A DNA stretch of 64,000 bases, taken from NCBI GenBank assembly GCA_047967505.1, contig CM106541.1, one strand, 5' to 3'. The translations under genes and the position numbers were made by a program. Source of the stretch: Dipteris shenzhenensis. Taxonomy: Eukaryota > Polypodiophyta > Polypodiopsida > Gleicheniales. This document shows positions 35,973 to 47,007 of the stretch, one piece after another. Position 1 is the first letter of the stretch, and the number at the start of each line of letters is the position of its first letter. The notes beneath the pieces are model-generated. The model did not search any database and was not told where the DNA came from. It was given only the letters and a program-made list of their open reading frames with translations.

Positions 35973-36730
35973 TCATTTCTTCCAGATTTTGATATTTCGC
36001 CAACGGGATTCCATACGACTGCTTGGGTTGTTCTGCGTGTAGACACCGCACTTGAAGTAGTGGTTGCCAACGCCAGAGCAACTCTGGCTTAACTTCAACA
36101 GCCCATCCAAATACACCTCCAGCTGCTTCGCATCTGCGTTGTGGATCACGTTCAAATGCACCCATCGATCGTAAATTCCAGTCTCCACCGTCGCCCTTTC
36201 ACCTATGGAGGCTACCAGATTACCACTGTATACCCTCAATTGCTTGGCCGCTGAGATTCCCTGAGCGTTGCCCATCACCTGCATAATCGACATTCCGGTG
36301 CTGGTGGAAGGCACATAAAATTCCCCTTCAAATTGCCACACCCCCGAGGTGTAGTCCAACCCCTGAACATAAGACCATCACCATCTTTACCAATGGCGAC
36401 CGGTGGAGAGACAAAAAGCGCAGGTAAAGAGGTGAATGAATTTGCAAGATGAGTTATCACACGAAATGCTTCTGCGGAATTACTAACCTCAATGCGCATC
36501 TCCGTTCGAGGCTTCGTCGTACTGCCCTTTACGAAAGGCTGATCGTCACTGAACACCCACATGGTGTGCACGCCATTTTGATAGCTATAACGCTCGCTCA
36601 GACTCTTATCGTAAGGCTTCTGGATTTTATATGTGAAATGTTGCTCCGAGAAGCCATCTGTGGGAGCGGCAATTGCAAATTGCACAGCGAAAGGAGAGAG
36701 AACTAGGAGGGCGAGCAAGTATTTGTCCAT
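35973..36730 (-). CDS. Citrate-binding-protein-like (alginate lyase 2 fold), 210 aa
   Basis: Two exons: 36730-36488 (81 codons) and 36362-35973 (129 codons plus stop), with a 125-bp GT-AG intron (donor GAG|GTTAGT, acceptor TTCAG). Phase is 0 and the join gives RTEMRIE|GLDYTSGVWQFEG, the usual position for this family. Residues 1-21 form a signal peptide (MDKYLLALLVLSPFAVQFAI, cleavage near AIAA-PTDG). The mature part has FTYKIQKPYDKSLSERYS, HTMWVFSDDQP, TKPRTEMRIE, YDRWVHLNVIH, LEVYLDGLLKL and a conserved end HYFKCGVYTQNNPSSRMESR. The length matches relatives such as the rubber-tree citrate-binding protein (vacuolar/secreted jelly-roll proteins of the alginate-lyase-2/polysaccharide-lyase-7-like superfamily). 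No stops or frameshifts; probably functional. Whether it binds citrate or cuts a polysaccharide cannot be told from sequence. Confidence 0.92.
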
Positions 36731-36894
36731 GAGAGAGTGAGCTAGAGTATTCTAACACGCTTAGTATGGATAGATCGAACTACTCCTGCCGTATGTTCTA
36801 GCAAAACGGCTTTGATTTTAAGTACACGGCGTACTACACGCAGGCACACAAAGATCGATATTATTTCGTGCACTACAAGAAAAAGCTCGAAAAG

Positions 36895-37076
36895 CGGCGG
36901 TAGTGCCAAGACAATGGCGAAGGATCGAACATGATATTGATTGGCTAAAGGTGCCATATAAAGACATTGGCGAACAATCCAACATGATATTGATTGGCTA
37001 AATGGGTAACAGCCTCGCCAAGGATCCAATTTCAAGACATTGGCCAAGGATCCAATTTCAAGACATTGGCCTTTCC
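36895..37076. repeat. Short tandem repeats upstream of the citrate-binding-like gene
   Basis: A unit with GACA(A/T)TGGCGAA--ATC-AACATGATATTGATTGGCTAA occurs twice (36908-36947, 36963-37002). Then CCAAGGATCCAATTTCAAGACATTGG occurs twice in direct tandem (26-bp unit, 37019-37071). They lie 170-340 bp upstream of the gene's start codon, so they are in its promoter region. ATTGG/CCAAT words recur in every unit. Confidence 0.7.
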
Positions 37077-37079
37077 TCA

Positions 37080-39002
37080 AAGAAAGGGCGTCTCCCTTTG
37101 TTTACAATGACAAAAAGAGCTGCCTCTAGTAACCGCCCTTTTCTTTTGCACTATATTCTCCACCCTTTTTTCCTCCAAAAATGACAAAAAGGGTAGCCTC
37201 CAATAGTCTCAGCTTCTTCAAAGATCTGGGAGCAAAAATAAGGATCATAACTAGTCTATTGAATGAGGTCACATTACCTTGGGTTGTTCTTACCATGAAT
37301 TCCAACATGAACTTGTTCAATTATCTCATGATATGGCTCTCTATTACAAAGAGGATAGCTCACCATCCCCTATGGCAAATGTATCTGTATATGTCCATGG
37401 GAGCAAATTCCTAGACCTATGCCAACACAATAGTATGGGTCTACCATGCCCTATATGGAGAAGGCATGCCTCAAATTCAAGACACCCACTAAGTTATCTT
37501 GCTTGTTGGATTGTTGCCATCCCTTGTCTCCCTCCTCTTGATGATCTTTACCCAAACCATGCCTCTCTAGGTGGACAAGAACAATGGCAAGAACTTCTTA
37601 TTGTTCCTATATCTAGGATTTTTGCTAGCTAGCTTTCTGATGATCATGGTCATGCAAAAGAAAGTGGCTCTTTCATCTGTAACATTCTCTCATGAAATGG
37701 ATGCTAGTCTCTTCTACAATACCCACTGATGCACCTTCTTCTCCTTCATAGCCTTGTTCCCCATTTTTCTACTGCTAGTTGCATGGCGAGACCTACTTAC
37801 CTCTCACTAGGAGCCGCATGACGAGGATGAGGTAGCTCTAGATTACTTCTGCGTTTAATAAACATGGAGCAGACCCACATTTTGAAGCTACTGCCTCTCG
37901 AAACTCCTCTTCTGCCAGGTATTTTAAGTACCCATTTTTCTAGCACTCGCTTAGAGTTTGCATGGCTACAGAGTCCAATCATACGTTTAGATAGCTAGAG
38001 CTATTCATGCGTGCATTGATGGCCCTTAGACTAGTCACTGGTGCAACCAACAAGCTCAAGAATGCCCTGATCTCTTCGCTAGTGGTTCTCAATGTTCGCC
38101 ATATGTCCTCATGCCAATGCTCCCGAAACACCATGTGTTGCCACGCCTTGTCTTCTCTTTTTGAACTAACACCTCCTTTCCCAAACCATCTCCGAACCTC
38201 CATCCTTCTCTCTCTAGACCTCCAAATAACACGTTGGGAGGAGGGAGAATCACTCTCGAGGTGAAGTAGAGTAGATGTCCTTGCTTCTCATAGTTCCTTC
38301 TTTACTACACCTGCTCACTATTACTAATATAGTGGTCCCAACAATGGCACTTTGCATTTTGTCACGTTTCAGAATATAGTGCATGTACATCCCTATGTAC
38401 ATGTTCCATCCAAAATGCCATTAGTGTGGTATTGTTCTCTCTAAACTTAGTCATTTAATTTCAATGCAAGTACTTCTTGGACACACATATCTTCATGCCA
38501 ATCCTTGCATCTCCTCCGATTCGCTTGGATTCTCATGGTTGGCATCCAATTACACTACATATTGCACATTCTGCTCCCCTCCATGTTATGAGCCACTATA
38601 TGACATAGATGATGAAGTTTCTTGTCACTCTTTTTCCCAAGTACTATATGTCCTTCTACACTATTAATTAACTGATCCTTATACACAGGATTTCCTCCAA
38701 AAAATCATGTATACCTCATGAATTTAAAAGATCAGGAATTCCAACATCCATTAGTGAACTAGGAGGCATAATAAATAATCTCCTCATGCAAGGTCTCTCA
38801 CGTTTTTGAACAAATGGAGAACATTTACTAGAGTCCCATTCCTCCAAAATTACTAATGTAGGCTTCTCAATGACACAAGGTCAAAGCTAGTAATGTTTGT
38901 ATGGATTACCCAAATGGTGATAACTCCAAGATCACAAGCATCCCCTGGGGGAAGTGTCTATATGCGTGCATGCATGGGTGGGTGGGTGTGTGTGTGTGTG
39001 TG
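37080..39002. other. No supported gene; ends in a TG microsatellite
   Basis: Several frames of 60-117 codons, none with a recognisable motif. A (G)GGTG/TG tract at 38976-39004 borders the left LTR of gypsy D. Confidence 0.4.
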
Positions 39003-40031
39003 TGTTGTTACCTAGAAAAGAAATCAAGACAAGAGGCTAGGCACTAAGCATGGCGATGCTCAAGGGCCATAGAGGAAAGGAGAACGTGAGGGCGAAACGT
39101 TATCATGGGTGGGGAAAAGGGATTAGAAGGGGAGGGAATGAAGAGGGAGACTATAGCACAAGGGGAGAGGGAGATGGGAAAGAGAAGCATGTACATGATG
39201 GGAGGAGGAATGTATAGATAGAGACATCAAGAGAAGCATGTACATGATGGGAGGAGGAATGTATAGTTAGAGACATCAAGGGAAGAGGGCCATGCTTTAT
39301 TTGAAAGGAAGGGAAGGGGGAAATCAAAGTACTAACTAGGTGGCTTTACAAGAATGAGCGTGTCACATCAAGGAATAGCCCCCTCCTTTTATAGCCAAGA
39401 GAGGGGGGTCTCTCCCAATAAATGCATCCTCCCACATGCATAGTGTATGTTCTCCCATGTGGGCTAGGCAGTTACGCACTCTCAATTGTGTGCGACAACC
39501 CTTTGCCTCATTTTTTCACATAAATCAAGCCCCATATCTCAAGTCTATGATACTCCCTTGGTCTCTTCCCAATTTTATAATACATTCAAACCTCTAGGAG
39601 GACAAGTGGAGGGTTGGCACAAGGAATCTTACCACCTCATCCTATTTTCCTCATTATTTAACTTGCATCCTTGGACTATCTATACCCCCCCCACATGGGC
39701 CTATTCTACATGGAGGGAATAATCCAATATAATATCCATCTCCACCTATTTTATATTACTTCTCTCATGGACTTTAGGCCATATCTCATAAATGCAGGCA
39801 TGGGACCACCTAGGTGGAGGGGTGGCACATGGAGGAACCATGCCGCCTTACATTTATTACTACCATGGATTATGTACAACACACCTTATGGGTCCTCTTA
39901 CGTGGAAGGGTGGCACATGGTCATGCCCTACCAGCCCAACCCTGCATACCATATTTTATTATACTATTGCCACACATAAAAACACACACACAAATTTATG
40001 CCTTTTTCCTTAGGCAAATCGATCCATAATA
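39003..40031 (-). repeat. Gypsy D left LTR, minus-oriented (1029 bp)
   Basis: Read on the minus strand it begins TATTATGGATCG (normally TGTTATGG) directly after the polypurine tract and ends GGTAACAACA at 39003. Its reverse complement matches the LTR at 44498-45480 through most of its length, including the TATAAAAG-type box (TTTTATAGCC on plus, ~39378), the AATAAAGCATGG region and the CCACATGGGAG phrases. A ~47-bp segment around GAAGCATGTACATGATGGG is duplicated in tandem here (39182-39280) but not in the right copy. Confidence 0.8.
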
Positions 40032-40045
40032 CTTCCCCCCCCCAA

Positions 40046-41178
40046 GGCAGGGAATGGATAGCATTTCCATGCCTCGGTCCATCACGCACAAAGAAGGGCT
40101 TGAGGTAATGCTTTTTGATCACCTTCTTGCCATATGGCTCATGTAGCTCCCGAACTTGTACAGACCCATTGCTACATTCCTTAATGACTTTGTATGGACC
40201 GGTCCACAATGGAAGGAGCTTCTTATCCATTTGGTGGTCCAATCTATTATCAAAGCATAGCACAACATCCCCCTCAGCAAAGGGTCTTTCCTCCCTTGTG
40301 AATCTTAGCATCCAAGCGGGCCTTTTGTCGATTCTTTTGAATTTTTGTTTGATGTAGGGCAAGGCGTCGGGTTTCATCTAGCTTCTCAAGTTGCACCAAC
40401 CAGGCCTCTACATGTTCATCTTCTGTCATCCTTTATTCTTTTGTCAATCTCAAAGCCAAAATCTCTATTTCTAGTGGTAAAATGACCTTAGTACTGTACA
40501 CAACCTCAAAAGGAGCGTGACCTATAGATAGTTAATGAGTTATGTTGTAAGCCCATATGGCTTCTGTGACCTCCTCATCCCACTGGCTCCTATTCCCTGT
40601 AGCCATTTTTCCCATGGTTTTACAAAGGAGGCCATTGGTCCGCTTCGTTTGACCCATGGATGCTGGATAATAGATGCTAGAAGTGTGATGATCAATACCC
40701 ATGCAATCCATGAGTAACTCCACTGCTTCATTTAAGAATGGACTCCCATTGTCAAATACTATTTCCATGGGTGTCCCAAACCTTGTGCAGATACATTCAA
40801 ATATGAAATTTGAAACTGCCTTACCATTTGCTACAGGGAGGGCAATAGCTTCAGCCCACTTAGTGACATACTAAGTGGCTACCAAAAGATACTTCTTTTT
40901 GTGGACAGTCATGGGTAGGGGCCTGACAAAATCTATTCCCCACTTTTGAAACAGATGGATGGACATAACTGGGTGATGTTGCCCAGGATGCAAATCCTTC
41001 CTACCAAAGAATTGGCATGGTTTGTAAGTTTTGCAAAGCGTAGTGACATCCTTGAACAAGGTCGGCCAATAGTACCCAGCATGTAAAATCTTCTTAGCTG
41101 TATAGTCACTAGCATAGTGGCCTCCACAAAATTTATCATGATAATGCTTTGATACCTTAGGTACTTCATCTGCATCAA
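40046..41178 (-). pseudogene. Gypsy D integrase
   Basis: Zinc-binding part 41178-41030 (FYMLGTIGRPCSRMSLRFAK, degraded; then CKTYKPCQFFGRKDLHPG). Core starts WGIDFVRPLPMTVHKKKYLL (catalytic Asp in GIDFV). It continues after a stop near 40870 and from 40768 with MEIVFDNGSPFLNEAVE (expected SDNGS-F) and SIYYPASMGQTKRTNGLLCK, where the usual NGQ-E-TN has Lys for catalytic Glu. The C-terminus 40377-40080 has LPLWTGPYKVIKECSNGSVQ and ends KPFFVRDGPRHGNAIHS. Confidence 0.82.
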
Positions 41179-41182
41179 TGGC

Positions 41183-43174
41183 TCATCTTAGTACCCCATC
41201 CATACCTTGACGGTACAACACCCCATCAAAGAGGGTGTAGCGCCTACTATCTCTGCGAATCTTCTTTCTCTCATAGCTAGTACTTTCTGGAGGAAAGGAG
41301 ATAGCAATCAGAAACCTATAGATACCGCCATACCATGGATCCCCAGCTTCTATGGCTACTACAAGGGTTACATCAAGACACTCCTCTAAATCAATCAAAG
41401 AATTCTTCAAGTTGGAACAACCCCCTTTTACAATTTTGAAAGAAAAATCATATTCTTGTAAAACTGCCAACCATTTGGCCAACTGGCCCATGGGATTTGG
41501 TGATTGAAAAACCTGCTTTGCAAGACCAGTGCTAATGAGTATAATGGAGGAATTTTCCAGCCACATAATGCTTAAATTTCTCAATGCAGAACACCAAAAA
41601 CAAGGCATGCTTGTCAGCCTCTGAGTAGCGTCGTTCAGTGTCGAGCAATTGTTGAGAAGCAAATCAAACGGGATACATGAACTGATCCTCCCCTTGCTAG
41701 AGAAGAATACCTGCCAAAGTGTGCTCACCAAACCCAGGATTGATATAGAAAGTCTTTGACAAATCTGGATTGCGTAGAATGGGTTCTGAAGCCAGACCAT
41801 TCTTGATTTGTGTAAACCCATGATCACAATCCTCATTCCAAGAGAAATCAACCCCTTCTTTCAATAGCATAGTCATGGGTCGTGTCAAAGCAGCATATTG
41901 ATCAATGAAGCGGCAATAGTATCCTACTAGATTGACAAATGAGCATACCTGACATTTGGTTGTTGGTAGGGAGAGCTTGAGGATAGCTTCTACATTCTCA
42001 GGGTCAGGCTTGATGCCCTCAGATGAGACAATATGTCCCAGTAACCTCCCTTGAGTGGCTCCAATGGTGCATTTCACAGGGTTGAGACTGCCATTCACAT
42101 CATTGACCCTTTGGAAGGCCAACCTAACCTTCATGATGTGCTCCTTATGTGACGAGAATATACAAAAATCATCTAAAAACACCTCCAAGAAATCCCCCAA
42201 ATAAGGAGCAAACACTATCTGCATAAATCTTTGAAAGGTAGCAGGAGCATTGATGAGGCCAAATGGCATTACTTTGAATGCAAATGTCCCCCAGGGTGTG
42301 GCAAAGTGGTTTTAAGCACATCTTCTTTGGCAATTCTGATTTGATAAAACCTAGAGTAACCATTACAAAAAGTATACATCTCATGACCACTTACCTTCTC
42401 ACGAATGAGGTCTTGAAAGGGAAGAGGATGATGGTCCCTCTTGGTGGCTGCATTGAGTTTCTTATAGTCGATGCAGACCTACCACTTGTTGTTTTTCTTT
42501 GGGGTGACTACCACTGGTGAAACCCATTCAGTATTGTGAACTAGAACAATAAACCTAGCTTCTACAAGTTTTTGCAACTCTGAGCGAAAAGCATCGGTTT
42601 GTAGGGACCCTAATCTCCTATACTTCTGAGCCACAGGTTTCGCATCAGGCTTCAGCTCTATCTTGTGCTCTATGGCAGTCACATGGTGAAGGTGGCGGTA
42701 GCTAGTTGCGAAGAGGTTAGGGAAATCTTTGAACATTTCTAGGAACTCATCTTTCTCACGTGGAGTGAGGTCTGGGGAAAGCATAGATTCAAGCTGTTGA
42801 GGATTAGCTGTTACCTTTTCTATAGGCGGCAGGGTCGGAGACACCCCCATCATGTAAACTTCCTCCTCTGAGAACTCCTCCCCCCCATTTGATCCTTCCA
42901 TTGATTCAGACATCGAGGATGAGAGAGTATCACTGTCTTGCTCCTCTTCTTCTTCTGGTTCCATGGCACTTGGTTGCACTGGGATCTTCTCCTTAGAAGC
43001 ACCAAAATACATTTGTCCTATCTTCCAATGGCTGACTGCATCACTCTTTCTCAACCATGGTCTCTCGAGTATGGCTGGGTAACTCCTGCCTGTATGTTTG
43101 ATGTCCACTACATAGAAATTGATGGTGGTGGTCAACCCATTGACAGTGATGGGCAAATCCTCAATGACTCCCAA
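41183..43174 (-). pseudogene. Gypsy D reverse transcriptase and RNase H
   Basis: The frame 43174-42479 contains the end of protease (YPAILERPWLRKSDA), a long acidic linker (EPEEEEEQDSDTLSSSMSES) and the RT start (EHKIELKPDAKPVAQKYRRL, HNTEWVSPVVVTPKKNNKW). A stop at ~42480 precedes the IDYR-type motif region. RT resumes at 42269 with MPFGLINAPATFQRFMQ and FLEVFLDDFCIFSSHKEH (FLDD). The connection (LLGHIVSSEGIKP, VGYYCRFIDQYAALTRP) and RNase H (41851-41330, partly frame-shifted; QLAKWLAVLQEYDFSFKIV) follow. Confidence 0.85.
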
Positions 43175-44408
43175 GGTGGCGAGTCATCAACCATCTGCTA
43201 CCTTGATTCGAGTGGAGAATGCCTTGTGCATTTCAAATTCAATTTCTTCATGATTCGGGGCACCATGATATTACATGCAGCTCCCCCATTGACACACACA
43301 CTTTTGACACGGAAATTATCTATGATATCTACTGTATGTGGGTGCCGATCAATTTCTTCAAAGATAGAAGAAACCTCTCGTACCTTTCCCTTTTTCTTGC
43401 TCCTCCTTGTTGGGAGCCCTTGCTGTAGCTCAGCTATTAGTTGAGGGAGCATGATGCTCAAAGACCGATGAGCAAAGTCCTGAATGACCGAATAGTCCTC
43501 TTGCCCTGAGCCGATGGGAAAATCCGAGGCCGACCACTTACTCCTGCGAGATCTTTTAGTCTTCTCTGTTGGTGGGTCTGCCATCTCAGCATCTAAGGGC
43601 TCTGAGAAGGACACCTTCTTCCTGGGGTGGCCCGATCCACGGTTTGGAGAGTGGTCTGAGGTGGTACGACTTCTTTTCTTGAGGTCAAGGATCTCTACAT
43701 TAGAATCCTCAATGCCAGATTCACTTAGAAGATTAACCCTTGGAATATTGGGACATTCCATGCAATAATGACCCTTCTGGTGTCACTCGTAGCACACAAC
43801 ATTGGCACGTTCTCTTGGAGGGCGATTGGCTTCATTTCTGATGCCCAGTATCTCAAGCCAAAGATCATTCAGGGCCTTAGCTATAGGTCATTGACTCTGG
43901 GTTCTTTAGCAGGAGGGGCGGGGAGTAGGAAGGAGGGGGGCTTGTGGGCGAGGCTAGGGAAATCTTCCAGGCGGAGGTTGAGGATATACTCCTTATTGAG
44001 GGTAAGCATCTAAGGGAGGACCATACATTTGAGGTGGAGGATGGTGGATACATCCCTGATGAGGGGTGGGGTTATGCCCCTGAGTTAGACCCCTCGAGTT
44101 GTTGTTGCAAGAATTGAGGGGGTTGCGAAGGGACAATTGTCTTGTTTGAAGCGGGGTCAAACTGAACTTTATCAAACTTTTGAGCAATCTCATGTGCTAG
44201 CACCATAGTTTCTGGATTCTCCCATCTAAGCTTGAGGCAGATATCATCACTTGCTCCTACTACAAGATAGCCCCGCACATGCTGAGTCATTCCAGCTCGA
44301 AATTCGGCATTGTCCTCCTGCATTGCAATTAAGTCCAAGAGCACGGCCGCTCGATCCACATATCGATGCATCGTCTCACCTTCTGACTGCTTCAAGTTTG
44401 CCACCTTG
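43175..44408 (-). pseudogene. Gypsy D gag, zinc knuckle and protease start
   Basis: Gag fragment 44408-44072 (KQSEGETMHRYVDRAAVLLD, AEFRAGMTQHVRGYLVVGA). The zinc knuckle reads CYE-stop-HQKGHYCMEC near 43793-43750; the second Cys codon is TGA (plus-strand TCA at 43783-43785). The protease block 43761-43198 ends with VKSVCVNGGAACNIMVPRIM, where the first Asp of D-G-G is Asn. Both lesions would be fatal. Confidence 0.78.
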
Positions 44409-44497
44409 GTGATCAACAAGCATTACCTCAAGCCCTTCTTTGTGCATGATGGACCCAGGCATGGAAATGCTGTGCATTCCCTGCCTGGGGGGGGAAA
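44409..44497 (+). pseudogene. Plus-strand integrase tail and polypurine tract of a D-family copy
   Basis: The plus strand reads VINKHYLKPFFVHDGPRHGN, nearly identical to the minus-strand element's integrase C-terminus, followed by a purine tract GGGGGGGGAAA and then the LTR start TGTTATGG. It is a separate 3' end of the same family, pointing the other way. Confidence 0.85.
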
Positions 44498-45480
44498 TGT
44501 TATGGATAAATTTGTCTAAGGAAAAAGGCATAAATATGAGTGTGTGTTTGTATGTGTGGCAATAGTATAATAAAATATGGTGTGCATAGGGCCCAGGGTT
44601 GAGGTGGCAGGGCATGACCATGTGCCACCCTTCCACGTAAGAGGACCCATAAGGTGTGTTGTACATAATCCATGGTAGTAATATTATAAAATGTAAGGTG
44701 GCATGGCTCCTCCTCCATGTGCCACCCCTCCACATAGGCTGCATTTAGTGAGATATGGCTCAAAGTCCATGGGAGAAGTAATATAAAATAGGTGGAGATG
44801 GATATTATATTGGTTTATTCCCCCCATATAGGATAGGCCCATGTGGGGGAGGTATAGATAGTCCAAGGATGCAAGTTAAATAATGGGGGTGAGGTGGCAA
44901 GATTCCTTGTGCCAACCCTCCACTTTTCCTCCTAGAGGTTTGAACATATTATAGAATTGGGAGAGACCAAGGGAGTATCATAGACTTGAGATTGGTGCTT
45001 GATTTTTGTGGAAAAATGAGGCAAAGGGTTGTCGCACACAATTGAGAGTGTGTAACTACCTAGCCCACATGGGAGACTTTTCCACACACACCATACATGT
45101 GGGAGGATGCATTTATTGGGAGAGAGCCCCTCTCTTGGCTATAAAAAGAGGGGGCTATTCCTTGATGAGACACGCTCATTCTTGTAAAGCCACCTAGCCT
45201 AGTACTTTGATTTCTCCCTTCTCTTCCTTTCAAAATAAAGCATGGTCCACTTCCCTTGATGTCTCCATCTTTACATTCCTCCTCCCATCATGTACATGCT
45301 TCTCTTCCCCCTCTCCCTTTCCGCTTGTGTCATAGTCTCCCTCTTCATTCCCTCCCCTTCTAATTCCTTTTCCCCTCCCATGATAATGTTTTGCCCTCAC
45401 ATTCTCCTTCCCTCCATGGCCCTTGAGCATCGCCATGCTTAGCCTCTAGCCTCTGGTCCTGATTTCTTTTCTAGCTAATA
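44498..45480 (+). repeat. Gypsy D right LTR, plus-oriented (~983 bp)
   Basis: Begins TGTTATGGATAAATTTG after the polypurine tract and ends near TTTTCTAGCTAATA. It has a TATA box GGCTATAAAAAGAGG (45137-45151) and AATAAA (45233-45238), which fits promoter and poly(A) signals. It is the inverted counterpart of 39003-40031. Confidence 0.85.
45137..45151 (+). promoter_or_regulatory. LTR TATA box
   Basis: GGCTATAAAAAGAGG about 90 bp before AATAAA in the right LTR of D; the same box is visible inverted in the left LTR near 39378. It is probably the transcription promoter of the family. Confidence 0.6.
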
Positions 45481-45532
45481 GTGTGTGTGTGTGTGTGTTT
45501 TGTGTATGTGTGTGTGTGTGTGTGTGTGTTTC
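45481..45532. repeat. GT microsatellite flanking the right LTR
   Basis: (GT)9TTTTGTGTATG(TG)n. The other end of the D structure (38976-39004) also borders a TG tract in the same plus-strand orientation. Confidence 0.9.
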
Positions 45533-45539
45533 TCTCCAA

Positions 45540-46029
45540 ACCCATTTTGGTAGGTCTGACACACAATCCAAGTGAGGGCGGCGATCCACCCATCATAATG
45601 ATTTGGGTTGGACTACTGCCCTAGTTTAAGTACTATTCATTGAGACAAAATGGAATGATAAATAATCAGTCACAATCACAAAGCAAGTATAATAGCCATT
45701 TCTTATGGGTCATCTTAATGCCCATTATCCTTGGTAGTGGATTCTAGCCAGTTATTGAAAAGTAATGAAAGTATCAAACCTCTCCCACCAGTTGGTGGAG
45801 GGCAGCCAAGTATCCATAATCATGGAAAAGCCCTTAGACCAGTTGGTCGGGGATATCGGTAAGTGTAGGTTAGTTAACCTAACTAGATTAGCTTGGTTTC
45901 AACGCCTCAGTTGGACTTAAAGTCCATTCACACCACCCTTAGGACCCCCCCAAAAGCAAAATTTACCCCTACTTTAACCCCTCCTAACTCATCTGTTTGG
46001 GATCCAAACTAGACCCCGTTTGAACCCAG
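45540..46029. other. No supported gene
   Basis: Short frames; the sequence resembles retroelement leader DNA (repeated ACTAGATTAGCTTGG and CCAGTTGGT words) but cannot be assigned. Confidence 0.35.
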
Positions 46030-46965
46030 ATTTTACACACAGAAACACCACATTATGGGGTATTTTGCCAATGCATTTCACACAACTTCAGCATCCCTAG
46101 GACTCGCTCATTTGCACCCCCATGTGGGCCTCATTTCATACAAATTCGCTCATATCTTCATGACGTGACCTCCAATTAATGATCCATCTGCACCGACACA
46201 TTTCCCTACACATGTAGGACCATCTTAGGCACATTAATAACGTGATCTAACCCTCCCAAAGAAACTTCATCCACACCCGTACTTATAGTAGAGACACCCT
46301 TGGCAAATCTCGCCCAATCTGCATGCAGCTACATTCTGGCCAATGCCTCTAACTCCAACGCTCGCCAAATCCACATACAACTCCACTGCAACCACTGCCC
46401 CTAACAATCCTCTACCTTGAATCCCCCCCTGAAATTCAATCACTCCCTTTAACTCCTCCATGCCCCAACATGGCTGGATGCCATCACGACAATGATGGGG
46501 ATATTGACGTCAATGTAGAGGCTAACAATTTCTTTAATCGAAGAAATAATAACAATCAAGGCAAATGCCCCTTGGGAAAACTGAAACTTCCCAAATATAA
46601 TGGTAGGGGAGATCCATCCCAATTCCTCTAGCATTATGATGCCGCATGCCGAGCAGGTGGAGATCAATCCCATGAAACCAAGGTGGCTTGGTTTCCCATG
46701 GCCTTAATTGATGAAGCATCTAAATGGTACCTAGACCTTCTAGTGGAAGAGCGCACCACATGGGACCTACTTCAAACAAAATTCAAACAATGCTTTCAAA
46801 CAAAGAGGCTACAAGATTATCCCACTCTCCAACTAAGCAAGATCAAACAAGGCCCGCGAGAAGATGTATGCACTATTAGATATGCTCAATGCCCCACCCT
46901 CCTGATAACCACAAGTGGTCCAAGGTGCTCAAGTTGTAAGGCCCCCATATGAGGAGAAGCCATGT
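46030..46965 (+). mobile_element. Ty3/gypsy element E, leader and gag fragment
   Basis: Collinear with gypsy B 57328-58200. The leader starts at CACAGAAACACCACATTATGG; gag ATG is at 46470 (HHDNDGDIDVNVEANNFFNR, CPLGKLKLPKYNGRGDPSQF). A TAG at 46629-46631 follows PSQFL; the frame then continues from ~46683 with AWFPMALIDEASKWYLDLLV and TTWDLLQTKFKQCFQTKRLQ. The match to B ends near 46880, where the sequence changes abruptly. The capsid-type gag (retrotransposon gag family) would package RNA. Fragment only. Confidence 0.8.
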
Positions 46966-47007
46966 GTGATCCTAACTTGCATGTCAAATGAGGTCTATCA
47001 ATGAGAC

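Larger units (their letters stand above)
40032..44408 (-). mobile_element. Ty3/gypsy element D, gag to integrase
   Basis: Minus-strand order: gag (44408-43770), zinc knuckle, protease, RT, RNase H, integrase, polypurine tract (CTTGGGGGGGGGAAG, 40032-40046), LTR. All domains carry stops or frame breaks. The 5' LTR is missing: at ~44408 gag runs directly into a plus-strand 3' end of the same family. Confidence 0.88.

Noticed and set aside
37279-37632. 117-codon plus-strand frame as a gene
   Set aside because: No recognisable motif, no splice-supported extension, and comparable frames occur by chance nearby.
39003-45480. An ordinary full-length LTR retrotransposon with direct LTRs
   Set aside because: The two LTRs are in inverted orientation and each has its own polypurine tract on its inner side; there is no primer site and no 5' LTR.
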